Source: Dendrolimus kikuchii (taxonomy: Eukaryota > Arthropoda > Insecta > Lepidoptera > Lasiocampidae). From it: 64,000 nucleotides of DNA. Position numbers and translations under genes: made by a program. Under the pieces are notes generated by a model. The model worked only from the letters and a program-made list of their open reading frames with translations, had not been told where the DNA came from and searched no databases. The stretch lies in assembly GCA_019925095.2 (NCBI GenBank), contig CM034411.1, positions 5,619,501-5,683,500 of the forward strand, in the 5' to 3' direction. Numbering within the stretch: the stretch's first letter is position 1; every line of letters begins with the position of its first letter. Positions 55,613 through 64,000 of this stretch are shown here, piece after piece.

Positions 55613-56500
55613 GTAAAGCATCGGAGAATATAATTCTTCTCCAACTTTTATTGATATAAATATAATTCCTTGAACATACATCCGTCAACATATTATACAG
55701 GTCGTGCGCAAAAGGTTTGGCGATGGTCGCCACTCCCGCTTCCTACGACTGGGACCCAGGGCTTGTCTAAATAATACAAAGAACTAGAATTTTGTGTATG
55801 TAAATTATTAGTATCATTATTTAATCTAATTACCGAAATACGGCTAGCGCTGTGGGTTAGAGTGAGAGAGGAGGAGCCTGCACCGGGGGCAAAGACAACA
55901 CGTTGCTAACGTTTGGGATGGGATAACAGAGAAAAAGTAACAACAAGAAATAATAATTTTAGTAACTACAATATAGGGATATGGGAGGGAGAAGTAGGCT
56001 ATCAAACTTTCACTCGTCGCAAGAAACACGATTAGCACAAGGTTGATCGTGTCACGACGATATTCTATGAGAGCGTGGTATCACATGATCTAGCTGGCCC
56101 TAAGAGCCATACCGCTAAGAACTGTCAATCTCAATAATCAAAGTAATGATTGCAGCATGGCTCTACCAGGTAAAAACGCTGGCAACGATTCCCCATAGCC
56201 TACCTTCAAAGAGTTCTTAAGAAACTAGCGACTAGCGAACAAAAGTTTGAAAGCGCCATGAATTTATTGGTGTTTACGTTTTTTATTCGTGCATATACTA
56301 TTATACTATCTCTTACGCTCGGCTTTTCACAAGTATTGGATGGTAGCAACTCATAACCCGATCGGGCACCGGCTTTTGTTTCAAAATATGCGGTAGATTG
56401 CAAAATTAAAAATACAAATTCTAATAATAAAGTAATCGGCGCTTACATCACATGGTATATTTTTTCAACCTGTCTACCCTAGACGAATTTCCACCCCGCG
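55613..56500. other. Intergenic, no firm feature
   Basis: No supported gene. Confidence 0.3.
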
Positions 56501-56504
56501 CCAC

Positions 56505-56612
56505 TGCTGGCAACAAATTGTTTTCACCTCTGGTGTTGCAAACGCATATAAGCAACGGTTACCACTTTTCATTAGGTGGACCTTCTGTCTGTTTGCTAGC
56601 TTCGCAATATTT
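56505..56612 (-). repeat. Family A fragment, diverged
   Basis: GGTGTTGCAAACGCATATA, GGTTACCACTTTTCATTAGG and CCTTCTGTCTGTTTGC follow the reverse family A head. Confidence 0.45.
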
Positions 56613-56659
56613 TTTTAAATATTTTCTTAAGTTACATATAATTTAAGAACATTAAAAAA

Positions 56660-56885
56660 ATTAACTTAGAGTAAATAATAACTATAAAAGAAAATTACAA
56701 TTAATTAATTAAATTGAACAAGTTGAGGGTACTTGACATCTTTGTCTTCCGTGATCACTGCTCGTGAAAAGTGGCTTGACATTGACATCTTTGTCTTCAC
56801 CGCTACTAAAAAGTGGCAGAAACGTTGAAATAAAGATCAAATAAAAATCCGCGTTCAAAACAGTTAAAACGTAATGTATTTTAGT
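56660..56885 (+). repeat. Family P repeat
   Basis: CTTGACATCTTTGTCTTCCG, GATCACTG, AATCCGCGTTC as in 35300-35635. A second CATTGACATCTTTGTCTTC follows. Confidence 0.4.
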
Positions 56886-56889
56886 TATA

Positions 56890-57335
56890 ATGTCTTTGGT
56901 TTTTTATTTTTTTTTGTGCAAATTTACATTTTAGTTCAGTGTGTGATCTAAAGTCTAAATAAACATTGGAATTTATTTATCCATTTGGTTTACCAACTAT
57001 TACTAAAAATGGCACATAGCTTTATAAAAAATAAAAATGACAAATGCAGTAATAATAACTTAATAACTTATAGGTAAACACTACATCTAATTACATATTT
57101 GATAACATAATTATTTCGGAAAATTGTATTCATTTAAAAATAATTATGGCTATAATAGCAATTATATTTCAACATATAAAAGGTAAAATTTGATTTAAAA
57201 AAATCAGATAGCAATGTGAGACGGGCAGAATAATTCTACGAAAGTTATAATATGAATTTAAATGTAGATCCTATCACTATAAGGATTTATCCGTTTACTT
57301 AGTCTAGGTATGGGAGAGTTGGCACCAAGAACAGA
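56890..57335. other. Intergenic, no feature recognised
   Basis: AT-rich. No supported gene. Confidence 0.35.
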
Positions 57336-57339
57336 GTTG

Positions 57340-57595
57340 TAAGTTGTTTGAGAGTTGGTGCCCAATTCAGAAGGTGCGTTTTCGAATCCTGGCCAGAAAG
57401 CATGCACTGCTTAGGCAGTTTTCTGACCTAATGTGCGTATCATTACAGTTAGCACGTGCTAACGGTGAAGGAAAACAACGTGATGGAACCTGCACATCGA
57501 GATAATCGATGTGTCAAAGCCAATTCACCTTGCACAAGCGTGGCGGGTACACTCTCAGTTCCCCTATAACTGAGAGGCCCAGAGAAGATAGATAT
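57340..57595 (+). mobile_element. tRNA-headed SINE (family B)
   Basis: B-box-like TTTTCGAATCC, GCATGCACTGCTTAGGCAG, TTTTCTGACCTAATGTGCG, GCACATCGAGATAATCGATG. Opposite orientation to 8705-8985. Confidence 0.58.
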
Positions 57596-58258
57596 TAAGA
57601 AGATTGTACCATCTGTTCAAACTCATCACATGCAAAGAAAGACAGCAGTGCGAAGGTCGCCGCCTCCGCTCGCAGCACTCCGCATAAATACATAACTTCC
57701 TACATAACATAACAAGGACTGAAATACTTATGCAGCATGCGATGCATCTTGGTTGAAGCTCGTATTTTGCGAAGGATATCTTTGGTTTTATCTTCAAATA
57801 ATAATAAGGACTAGAGGCTTGTACGATTCCATTGAGATAGTGTCAAAAATTCATTTTATACTAAATCCACAATATCACCTCGATATCGTGGCGGCAGAAT
57901 AATAGTAGAAAAAAAAGGTATTACAAGCAGTAATGGCGTTAGCCGAAATGAATATTGAAAAGCTACTAGAATTTTTAACATTTCGCGAGTTTGAGCTCAT
58001 AAATATTCGTAAAGTGGCATATCACTAGCGCGCCATTGAAATTAACAGAATACTGAAACCAGGCAAACTTACGATTGAGACGACAGTGTCTGGCGATTTT
58101 GACGAAATAGTAATAGCAGATTTGGGCCCCACGCCGATAGTTTGTGACGTGGTCGTGACCTACGAGATTAGTTTCGTCTATCTATTTCACTCTAATAATC
58201 TGAACTTTCTATCTCTTTTACATTGCCTATTTGTCTTTATCTTATTATTTTTATTACG
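57596..58258. other. Intergenic with one short frame
   Basis: A 31-codon frame at 57932-58027 (MALAEMNIEKLLEFLTFREF, then stop) is the only notable item. Unrecognised and probably chance or TE debris. Confidence 0.25.
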
Positions 58259-58259
58259 A

Positions 58260-58345
58260 AGATGACAAGCAGGAAAACGGGTCACGAACTGCAAAGTGGT
58301 TACCGTCGCCTATAGATGTTCGCAACATCAGGTGCGTTGCCGACG
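58260..58345 (+). repeat. Family A fragment, diverged
   Basis: AAGTGGTTACCGTCGCCTAT followed by GTTCGCAACATCAGGTGCG matches the family A head. Confidence 0.4.
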
Positions 58346-58463
58346 TGTCGCCAACGTTTAGAAAGAGATAGAGGGGATAAAATGCGAGGATGAGGTAAAG
58401 GAGATAGGGGAATGAGGAAGTGTACTGTAGGAACTCTCACTCATCGCACGAAACACGATTAGC

Positions 58464-58700
58464 TTTTTTTTATTACAGGAGTTCAGCAGACAGGCAGACG
58501 GCCTCCTGGATGGAAAGCGGCTACCATCGCCTATGGACATTTGCAACTCCAAAGGTGCTACAAATGCGCTGCTGCTCTCTTAAGGGAGACTGAAACCTGG
58601 TCACTAATGCCGGAACACAACACAAGGTTGTTATGGTGGCATACTCTAGACGAGGGGTGGTCGCCATCCAGTCGAGCAAATACCCTATCACATCGCTAAG
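58464..58700 (+). repeat. Family A repeat, 3'-truncated
   Basis: Full head from TTTTTTTTATTACAGGAG to the CGGAACACAA region. Stops near ATACCCTATCACATCG. Confidence 0.72.
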
Positions 58701-58792
58701 GTCAAGCAAGGCTAGCCGTTTCACGCAGATATTCTATGAGATATAGACACGCTGATATGTGTGTTTTATTTAATAATAATAACAGTCTAGTA

Positions 58793-59135
58793 ATGTCCCA
58801 CTGTAGTAGCCGACCCCAAGTAATTGGGATATAGTGAAAGCTTTTCTTTCAGAGAGTAATGTCCCACTGCTGGGCTTGGGCCTCCCAATTATAAAGGTGA
58901 ACTTAAAGTATACTCGTCAAGCTTGTCCAATGCGTAATTACATTTTTGACACATCGGCTATCTTGATGTGCAGGTTTCATCACGATATTTTGCTTCATCA
59001 TTAGCATGTGGTATTTGTAATAATATACATATTAGGCCAGAAAACTGCCTAAGTGGTGCATGCTTTTCGGTCAGGATTCAAAGCCGCACGCTTTGAGTCG
59101 GATGCGCGTGTGCTAAGCACTAAGCTACCATGGTT
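58793..59135 (-). mobile_element. tRNA-headed SINE (family B), 5' end decayed
   Basis: GTCCCACTGCTGGGCTTGGG end, ACACATCGGCTATCTTGATG, CCAGAAAACTGCCTAAGTGG. The B-box is decayed (AGGATTCAAAGCC). GTCCCACTG occurs twice (58793 and 58862). Confidence 0.55.
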
Positions 59136-59573
59136 TACTTATTCATAAGTATGGTAATAAAACTGCCCAAGCAGGGCGTGCTTTCCAATCCCGCCATATA
59201 AATATTTGTTTCCAGAACGGCCTTGATTCCAGTTATATGGGATCAGCATAATACGCTTTATGGTAAAATAATAAAATCTGTAAACAATATAGGGATCAGT
59301 TCCAACTAAACCCAAGCATCCCAGTTGGGGCGCCACCGTCGGATGTTAGTACAATCCTAAAATAATAAAAGTATGCATTCGGTTTGGCGTGTGCCCGCCA
59401 TGTTGCCGGATTTTATTCCATTTTCGAAAAGGGGTTCGTATTTAAAATTAGAACTGTGCGCGCGCGCAGCGGAAATCGTTCGTCGGTGAATCACTCTAAA
59501 AGCCACTGTTAACACCCATTATGTTGTAGTCATCAAGTTTTGTAATTTTTTATGCCATTTTAATATTATGTGT
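59136..59573. other. Intergenic, no feature recognised
   Basis: No supported gene. Confidence 0.3.
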
Positions 59574-59677
59574 ATTGTTAATTAATATACCAGGTATAGT
59601 TAATCGATATACCAGGTATTGGTAATCAATATACTAGGTATTGTTCTTCAATATAACAGGTATTGTTCATTAATGTG
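59574..59677. repeat. 22-bp tandem repeat, 4.7 units
   Basis: Units of exactly 22 bp end in (C/T/A)AGGT with a core AATATAC; the last unit is partial. Units differ at several positions. Confidence 0.8.
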
Positions 59678-59743
59678 TCTTATATGTGTGTTGTGTGATC
59701 CACGAATACCCATACAAACTATGGGCACAAAAGGCACACACCA

Positions 59744-59940
59744 TTTTTTTTTTTATAATCGGCAGACAAACACACATATCGTATATCCCCAAATTAAGCA
59801 AGTTACGCTTGTGTTATGGGTAATATACAACGGACCACTCTGGGGCCGATCCCAGACACCCAGATCATAGTAAATAACGGAGAAAATACGTTCCCGAAAT
59901 TTTCTATACCAGGAATCGAACCCGGAGAAGAATTGAATTG
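59744..59940 (-). mobile_element. tRNA-headed SINE (family C)
   Basis: Reverse copy: tail GTATATCCCCAAATTAAGCA, body CCAGATCATAGTAAATAACGG, reverse B-box GGAATCGAACCC. Confidence 0.62.
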
Positions 59941-60084
59941 AAGATATTTAGAAGGGCAGAAGTTGAATCCCGTCTAGATAAAATTCGCAGTTAATATTTA
60001 CGGGTTTAGCTGCAGAGACCCATCAGAGATAAAGCTACTGTAAATTGCCTTAGTTGAAATGGCCATGTTAAAAGATGAAGTTCT

Positions 60085-60362
60085 TTTTTTATTGTATGAG
60101 TTCAGCAGACAGGACAATAGACATTTGTAACACCAAAGGTGCCACCAATGTGCTGCCTTTCTCTGAACGGCGACTGGAACCTGGCCACTGATGCCGAAAC
60201 ACAACTCAAAGTTGTTATGGTGGCATACTCTAGACTAGGGTTGATAGAAATCTAAACGGGCGAATACTCTTATCACCTGGCTGTGGGGTGTTTTTGTCGC
60301 CTCTTACGACAGGCTGCCCGGCTGCAGGAAATTGTATTCTTTCTTCGTTCCTGCACGGATAG
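60085..60362 (+). repeat. Family A repeat with head deletion
   Basis: From TTTTTATTGTATGAGTTCAG, jumping from ACAGGACAATAG to ACATTTGTAACACC, through to GCACGGATAGG. Confidence 0.65.
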
Positions 60363-60424
60363 GAAGTGGAAGTGAAGTGGAGACAACGTGGTACAAATTG
60401 TTCTAGATCTAGATATAGATGTTT

Positions 60425-60735
60425 CATACGACGAGTGAGAGTTCCGATGGCCCACTTCCCATTTCCTATTCTATCCCTTCTATCACAACCCTCCTATTCC
60501 ATCCTTGTATCCCATCCCTCCTATTCCATCTTTCTATGGCATCCCTCCTATTCCATCCTTCTATCCCACCCCTTCTTCAATTCTATCCCTCCCTGTCCGT
60601 CCTTCTATCCCATCTCTCCTATTCCGTCCTTCTATCCCATCCCTCCTATTCCATCCTTCTATCCCATCCCTCCTTCAATTCCATCCCTCCTATTCCACCC
60701 TTCCATCCCATCCTTTCTATTCGAACCTTCTATTC
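60425..60735 (+). repeat. ATCC-rich minisatellite-like repeat
   Basis: CGAGTGAGAGTTCCGATGGC leads into ~270 bp of CTATTCCATCC and TTCTATCCCATCCC units (about 20-bp period, variable). All three frames stay open as Pro/Ser-rich artefacts. Confidence 0.75.
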
Positions 60736-60763
60736 CATCCTAAAAGTTCACAACGCATTGGTT

Positions 60764-60828
60764 TCGACCGTGGTGTTGTGACCGTCTATGGGCGACGGTA
60801 ACCATCTTCGTATTTTTTTTTGGAGAAT
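60764..60828 (-). repeat. Family A-like fragment
   Basis: GGTGTTGTGACCGTCTATGG and CGACGGTAACCATC followed by a T-run. Attached to the ATCC-rich repeat here and at 61905. Confidence 0.35.
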
Positions 60829-60829
60829 T

Positions 60830-61630
60830 GGGGTAATTTTGATTAAATTTAGAATTCACTAGTCAAAGAATAAAAGTAATGGACGTTTAGGGAATGTACC
60901 CATACTACGTGACCCGTTCAGGGTGGCAGGCAGGTCTTCGAAATACCACGCTTGGTCACGGGGGGCATATTTCTTCATCACGTAGTCTATCAATATGCTC
61001 TAGGTAAAACTCGTGCGTTTTTGAGCTATGATAAATATATAATAATGAGCCAAATTAAGTTTTTTAAACTTTCTGGTTGTGAAAAAAAAATATTTAAAAA
61101 CATATTTATGAATTCCTACGTGAAAACTAAAGGGGGAAGGGGCAGCAAATTGTAACAAAATGGGTCACGTTGTATGGTAACGTTCCCTTATCTCTACGCA
61201 ATCCTTTCTTATGCGTGGCTCGAGAAGCACTTTGTCGATATTTTACCTTTTGATTTTGGAACCATAAAAAGGCGAAGAATAAACAAGTTTGCATGACTAT
61301 AGTTGACATTTGCAAATACATTTTATTCTTTTTGGATTACATACCACGAGGTGAACCTTTTGCGAACTTGTCATAAACCAATGTAGAAACGTGCTATAAG
61401 ACTTGCAAATAAGTGATATTGTGTGCAGTTGTCGCATTTGTAGATTTCGATCGGATAATGTGGTTTGAGTAAAGGTCAATGCATTATGCCCATGACGTAG
61501 GTAGTCAGATTAGGGTTGACGTGCAGAGAATACGGCTGAACCGCTTGAAAGGTTTTGAATAGCGACGGCATATTTCGAGAAGTTTAAACAATCTTCTTTC
61601 TTGATATATTGCTCTGCAAGATTTGTGTAT
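60830..61630. other. Intergenic, no feature recognised
   Basis: No supported gene. Confidence 0.3.
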
Positions 61631-61635
61631 CTAAT

Positions 61636-61795
61636 GCGCTCTCGACGAGTCCTGGAGTGGAGACTGTCTCGGTAAACGTAGTGTCGGACTGACGACGTGC
61701 GCAAGGTTGCCGGTAGGCGGAACCGTGACGCCGACTTGGGGAGGCCTACGTCCAGCAGTAAACTGTGATTGGCTAAAGACGATTGCACTCTCACA
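61636..61795 (+). pseudogene. RTE-like RT C-terminal remnant (LGEAYVQQ)
   Basis: Plus-strand frames give RVLEWR, then RTDDVRKVAGRR, then RRLGEAYVQQ and a stop. This matches my memory of the GRPPTRWTDDLVKVAG...LGEAYVQQW end of a lepidopteran RTE family. Stops and frame changes show it is dead. A minus-strand 122-codon frame here is an antisense artefact. Confidence 0.5.
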
Positions 61796-61844
61796 GAATA
61801 TCGGCATGAAACGGTTAGCCTTGAGTTAATTGTGTTTCCTGCGA

Positions 61845-62010
61845 TGAGTGAGAGTTCTGATGGCCTTCCTCTTCCCACTATCCTATCCCTTCTATCCCTT
61901 CCTAAGGGTTGGCAACATGTTGACTTCGCCGTTAGTGTTGCAAGGTCTTAACCACTTTCCAGTACGTGGGCCGTCTGTGTGTTTGTTTAGCAGCTTTGCA
62001 ATAGTAAAAA
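61845..62010. repeat. Short ATCC-rich repeat plus family A-like end
   Basis: GATGAGTGAGAGTTCTGATGG and CTATCCCTTCTATCCCTTCC, then reverse family A-like AGTGTTGCAAGGTC and GTGGGCCGTCTGTGTG. Same composite order as 60425-60828. Confidence 0.45.
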
Positions 62011-62039
62011 GATCTAGCCATGGATATTCAAATTTTAGA

Positions 62040-62245
62040 AGAATCGTCAAGCCAATGCCTCAGCCAAATTGTAGGTTGTAGGACTGACGCCAAACGAGTT
62101 CTTGTGGCAGCTCGAAAAAGTGTATGACAAAAAAAAGACAAAATTTTCAGCAAAGCATATCTTGGTTAAAAACAATCAAAATGTTTTAAATATTGCACTT
62201 TTATTACTTATTTTTGAAAATTAAACTACACAGCAAAAATTCATT
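62040..62245 (-). repeat. Divergent family I copy
   Basis: The minus strand has GCTGTGTAGTTTAATTTTC, then after a gap TTTTTCGAGCTGCCACAAG. It reads FFELPQELVWRQSYNLQFG then stop, aligning with FELSQELR...YLQFSCAT of the 47624 copy. Confidence 0.5.
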
Positions 62246-62724
62246 TATATCATTGTGTTATTTATTTCTTTATTTCACAAAATTTTAACGTTTTATTCAT
62301 AAATAAGTAATTATTTATAAATTATAGTAATTTTTTTAAAATAATATTTATAAAATGATTACTGAGAATTATAATGACATTGTGGTAAATGCGTGGGGTG
62401 GTTTATTACAACAATTGTTATGGAGCGGGTTTTTTGGTATATCGTGGTATAAGCGTATTTTTTAGCTTTTTTGCTTGTTTTTAAACTACAATTTATCAAA
62501 ACAAATAAATAAAAATACATTATTGTATTTTAATCGGTCCTTGACAAGTGTGCAGAACTTCGAATTGATCTGACCTTTTAAAGTGAATAAAAATCAAGTT
62601 CAAAGATTCTGTACATACAAGTGAAACTAAAATAAAGTGTGTATGTAAAAAGGGCAGACAGATTATGTATATATCATATTCTCAGATTATGTATATATTT
62701 TCTGAGTCTTCTCATTATGTATAT
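62246..62724. other. Intergenic, no feature recognised
   Basis: AT-rich. No supported gene. Confidence 0.35.
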
Positions 62725-62728
62725 ATAT

Positions 62729-63190
62729 TGTTACGATCGAGACGCCGACAAACACAAATTCACACCTGCATACCTGTAGACACACATTTTATTACCTTTC
62801 GGCATTTGGACTTCTTTTGTTTACTTTGTGTTTAAAATTTGTGATTTTGAAAGCAGCTCATTGTGTATTGTAATTTTTATGGCAGTCAGGTGTGTCGGAT
62901 TTAAAGTACAAACTGATTCTAGGAAATTCGGTCCACGCGGTCGGGCAGACATATTGCATCTGTGCAGTATCAAGCAATGCCTCAATTGACGGACGAGGCA
63001 GTCTAGTGATAACCACGAGCGAAGCAAGACGTGTGTACTACATTCGATAATCTATTTAGTGACGGACCTTGCTTATTTTATGGAATTACGATCTTCTGCA
63101 TTACGTTTGGACTCGTTGTGTTTGTATAGTTCTAATAAACTCTAGAATAATTCCAACGGCATTTTAATTCAAGTCCCGCAACTCGTAACA
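62729..63190 (+). mobile_element. Solo LTR (gypsy-type), TSD ATAT
   Basis: 462 bp, TGTTACG...CGTAACA, flanked by ATAT (62725-62728, 63191-63194). Poly(A) signal in TTCTAATAAACTC near 63132. Confidence 0.84.
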
Positions 63191-63486
63191 ATATGTATAT
63201 ATTCGCATGATATCCCCGTAAATGCACGTCGGCCTTTAGTTCTTATCCTTGAAACATAACATTGTACAATGACCTTGCATTGGTGCGCCATGCATCGAGA
63301 TCTTTGCACTCTCGTAAACTTCATCTCTAAATAATGAGACGCATATTGCTTTGCCAATAACGTTTGCGAGCGCTAACGGAATGTTAAATTTCATAATTAC
63401 TTTGTATTAAAGCCGTTCTTTCGACTTATTTAACTCAGCTTAGAGATCGGTAACTGAAAGTTACGTGACAAAAAGAATTTTTTCAT

Positions 63487-63915
63487 TTTTAACCGACTTA
63501 AAAAACGAGGAGGTTTTCAATTTGATTAGTTTTTTTTTATATATGTACAGCGAATCCGCTGAGATTTATGAGCCGATTTACGTGATTCTTCTTCAGTTTG
63601 ACGCGGAATGTTTGTCATTTGGTCCCTTAAAAAATTAACATAGTTTGGCCCAGTAGTTTTCATTTTATGATCATTTTTTTATGAAAAATTTCCGTTCCCG
63701 TTTCTTGGGACCTATAATTTTTAAGGCGCGCGGCACCCTTCGTAGGCCTACCCATAGCTAGACACTAAAAAGTAACAAATAAAAAAAACTTCGTTTAAAT
63801 AAAACGACTTCAAAACTAAAAAGTATAAAATAACTTAATAAAGGTTTTTTACTAAGAATTTATTTAGTTTATTAAGAGACAAATTAATACAAAATTTTCT
63901 ACATCTTGAAGTCGG
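63487..63915. mobile_element. Possible MITE with AACCGACTT ends
   Basis: TTTTTAACCGACTTAAAAAA at left and CTTGAAGTCGGTGC at 63906-63919 form a short imperfect inverted pair. No TSD was fixed. A shorter AACCGACTTCAAAA stretch lies at 54482. Confidence 0.3.
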
Positions 63916-63919
63916 TGCT

Positions 63920-63997
63920 AAGTAAACCATAAAAATTACAAAATTTCCAACATTTTGCTGTTATAACAGTGTATATGGTAATTTTTATGGTTTGCTC
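63920..63997. repeat. Hairpin with 16-bp perfect arm
   Basis: AAACCATAAAAATTAC (63924-63939) pairs with GTAATTTTTATGGTTT (63978-63993) across a ~38-nt loop. The window ends just after. Confidence 0.6.
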
Positions 63998-64000
63998 GGC

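Noticed and set aside
60366..60801. Three overlapping Pro/Ser-rich frames of 98-125 codons
   Set aside because: All three frames are open over an ATCC-rich simple array; artefact.
61510..61878. 122-codon minus-strand frame
   Set aside because: The plus strand of the same DNA gives the RTE RT tail ending LGEAYVQQ, so this is its antisense.

Overview
The window looks like repeat-dense, gene-poor DNA from a moth or butterfly (Lepidoptera). The case rests on the mix of repeats: a BEL/Pao retrotransposon, RTE and CR1/Jockey-like non-LTR fragments, Helitrons with A^TC...CTAG^T ends, tRNA-headed SINEs, and a GCAGGAG...CAGACAGGCAGACGGCCC repeat whose type I remember from lepidopteran sequence. The order is an inference. 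No bacterial features are present: no operons, ribosome binding sites, IS elements or CRISPR. I found no convincing host exon, rRNA gene or functional tRNA gene.

Layout. 1161-7992 (minus strand) is a nearly complete BEL/Pao LTR retrotransposon. Its single uninterrupted 1771-codon gag-pol gene has all catalytic residues, and its two LTRs are identical over 355 bp. From 8 to 24 kb there are SINEs, copies of the GCAGGAG repeat (here called family A), two RTE 3' ends with (ATGT)n tails and target-site duplications (TSDs), a 510-bp hAT-like MITE, and Helitrons. From 25 to 31 kb there are two solo LTRs (one carrying a nested, internally inverted RTE insertion), a CR1/Jockey-like reverse transcriptase (RT) tail, other non-LTR remnants, and a (CA)n tract. 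From 33 to 38 kb there are Helitrons, a hAT MITE with an 8-bp TSD, and a Helitron-like element swollen by about 1.1 kb of a GGTAGTTTT/GGTAGTTGT minisatellite. From 38 to 48 kb there are Helitrons, a foldback, SINEs, RTE fragments, and two full-length copies of an unrecognised ~320-bp retroposon (family I). From 46 to 64 kb there are four more solo LTRs of the same family, one with a nested CR1/Jockey insertion, plus more A, SINE, RTE and MITE material.

How the parts relate. Only the BEL/Pao gene could still make an active protein. Everything else is non-autonomous or broken, and depends or depended on enzymes encoded elsewhere: RTE or CR1 RT for the tailed insertions, Helitron Rep/helicase, hAT transposase, and a gypsy-type integrase for the solo LTRs. 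Nesting gives relative ages. RTE and CR1 copies sit inside solo LTRs, a solo LTR splits an older repeat (family G), and a hAT MITE sits in an ATCC-rich repeat.

All boundaries were read by eye. Family names (A, I, G and so on) are local labels, not database names. TSDs and terminal motifs are seen directly; superfamily assignments come from those hallmarks and from memory of protein motifs.
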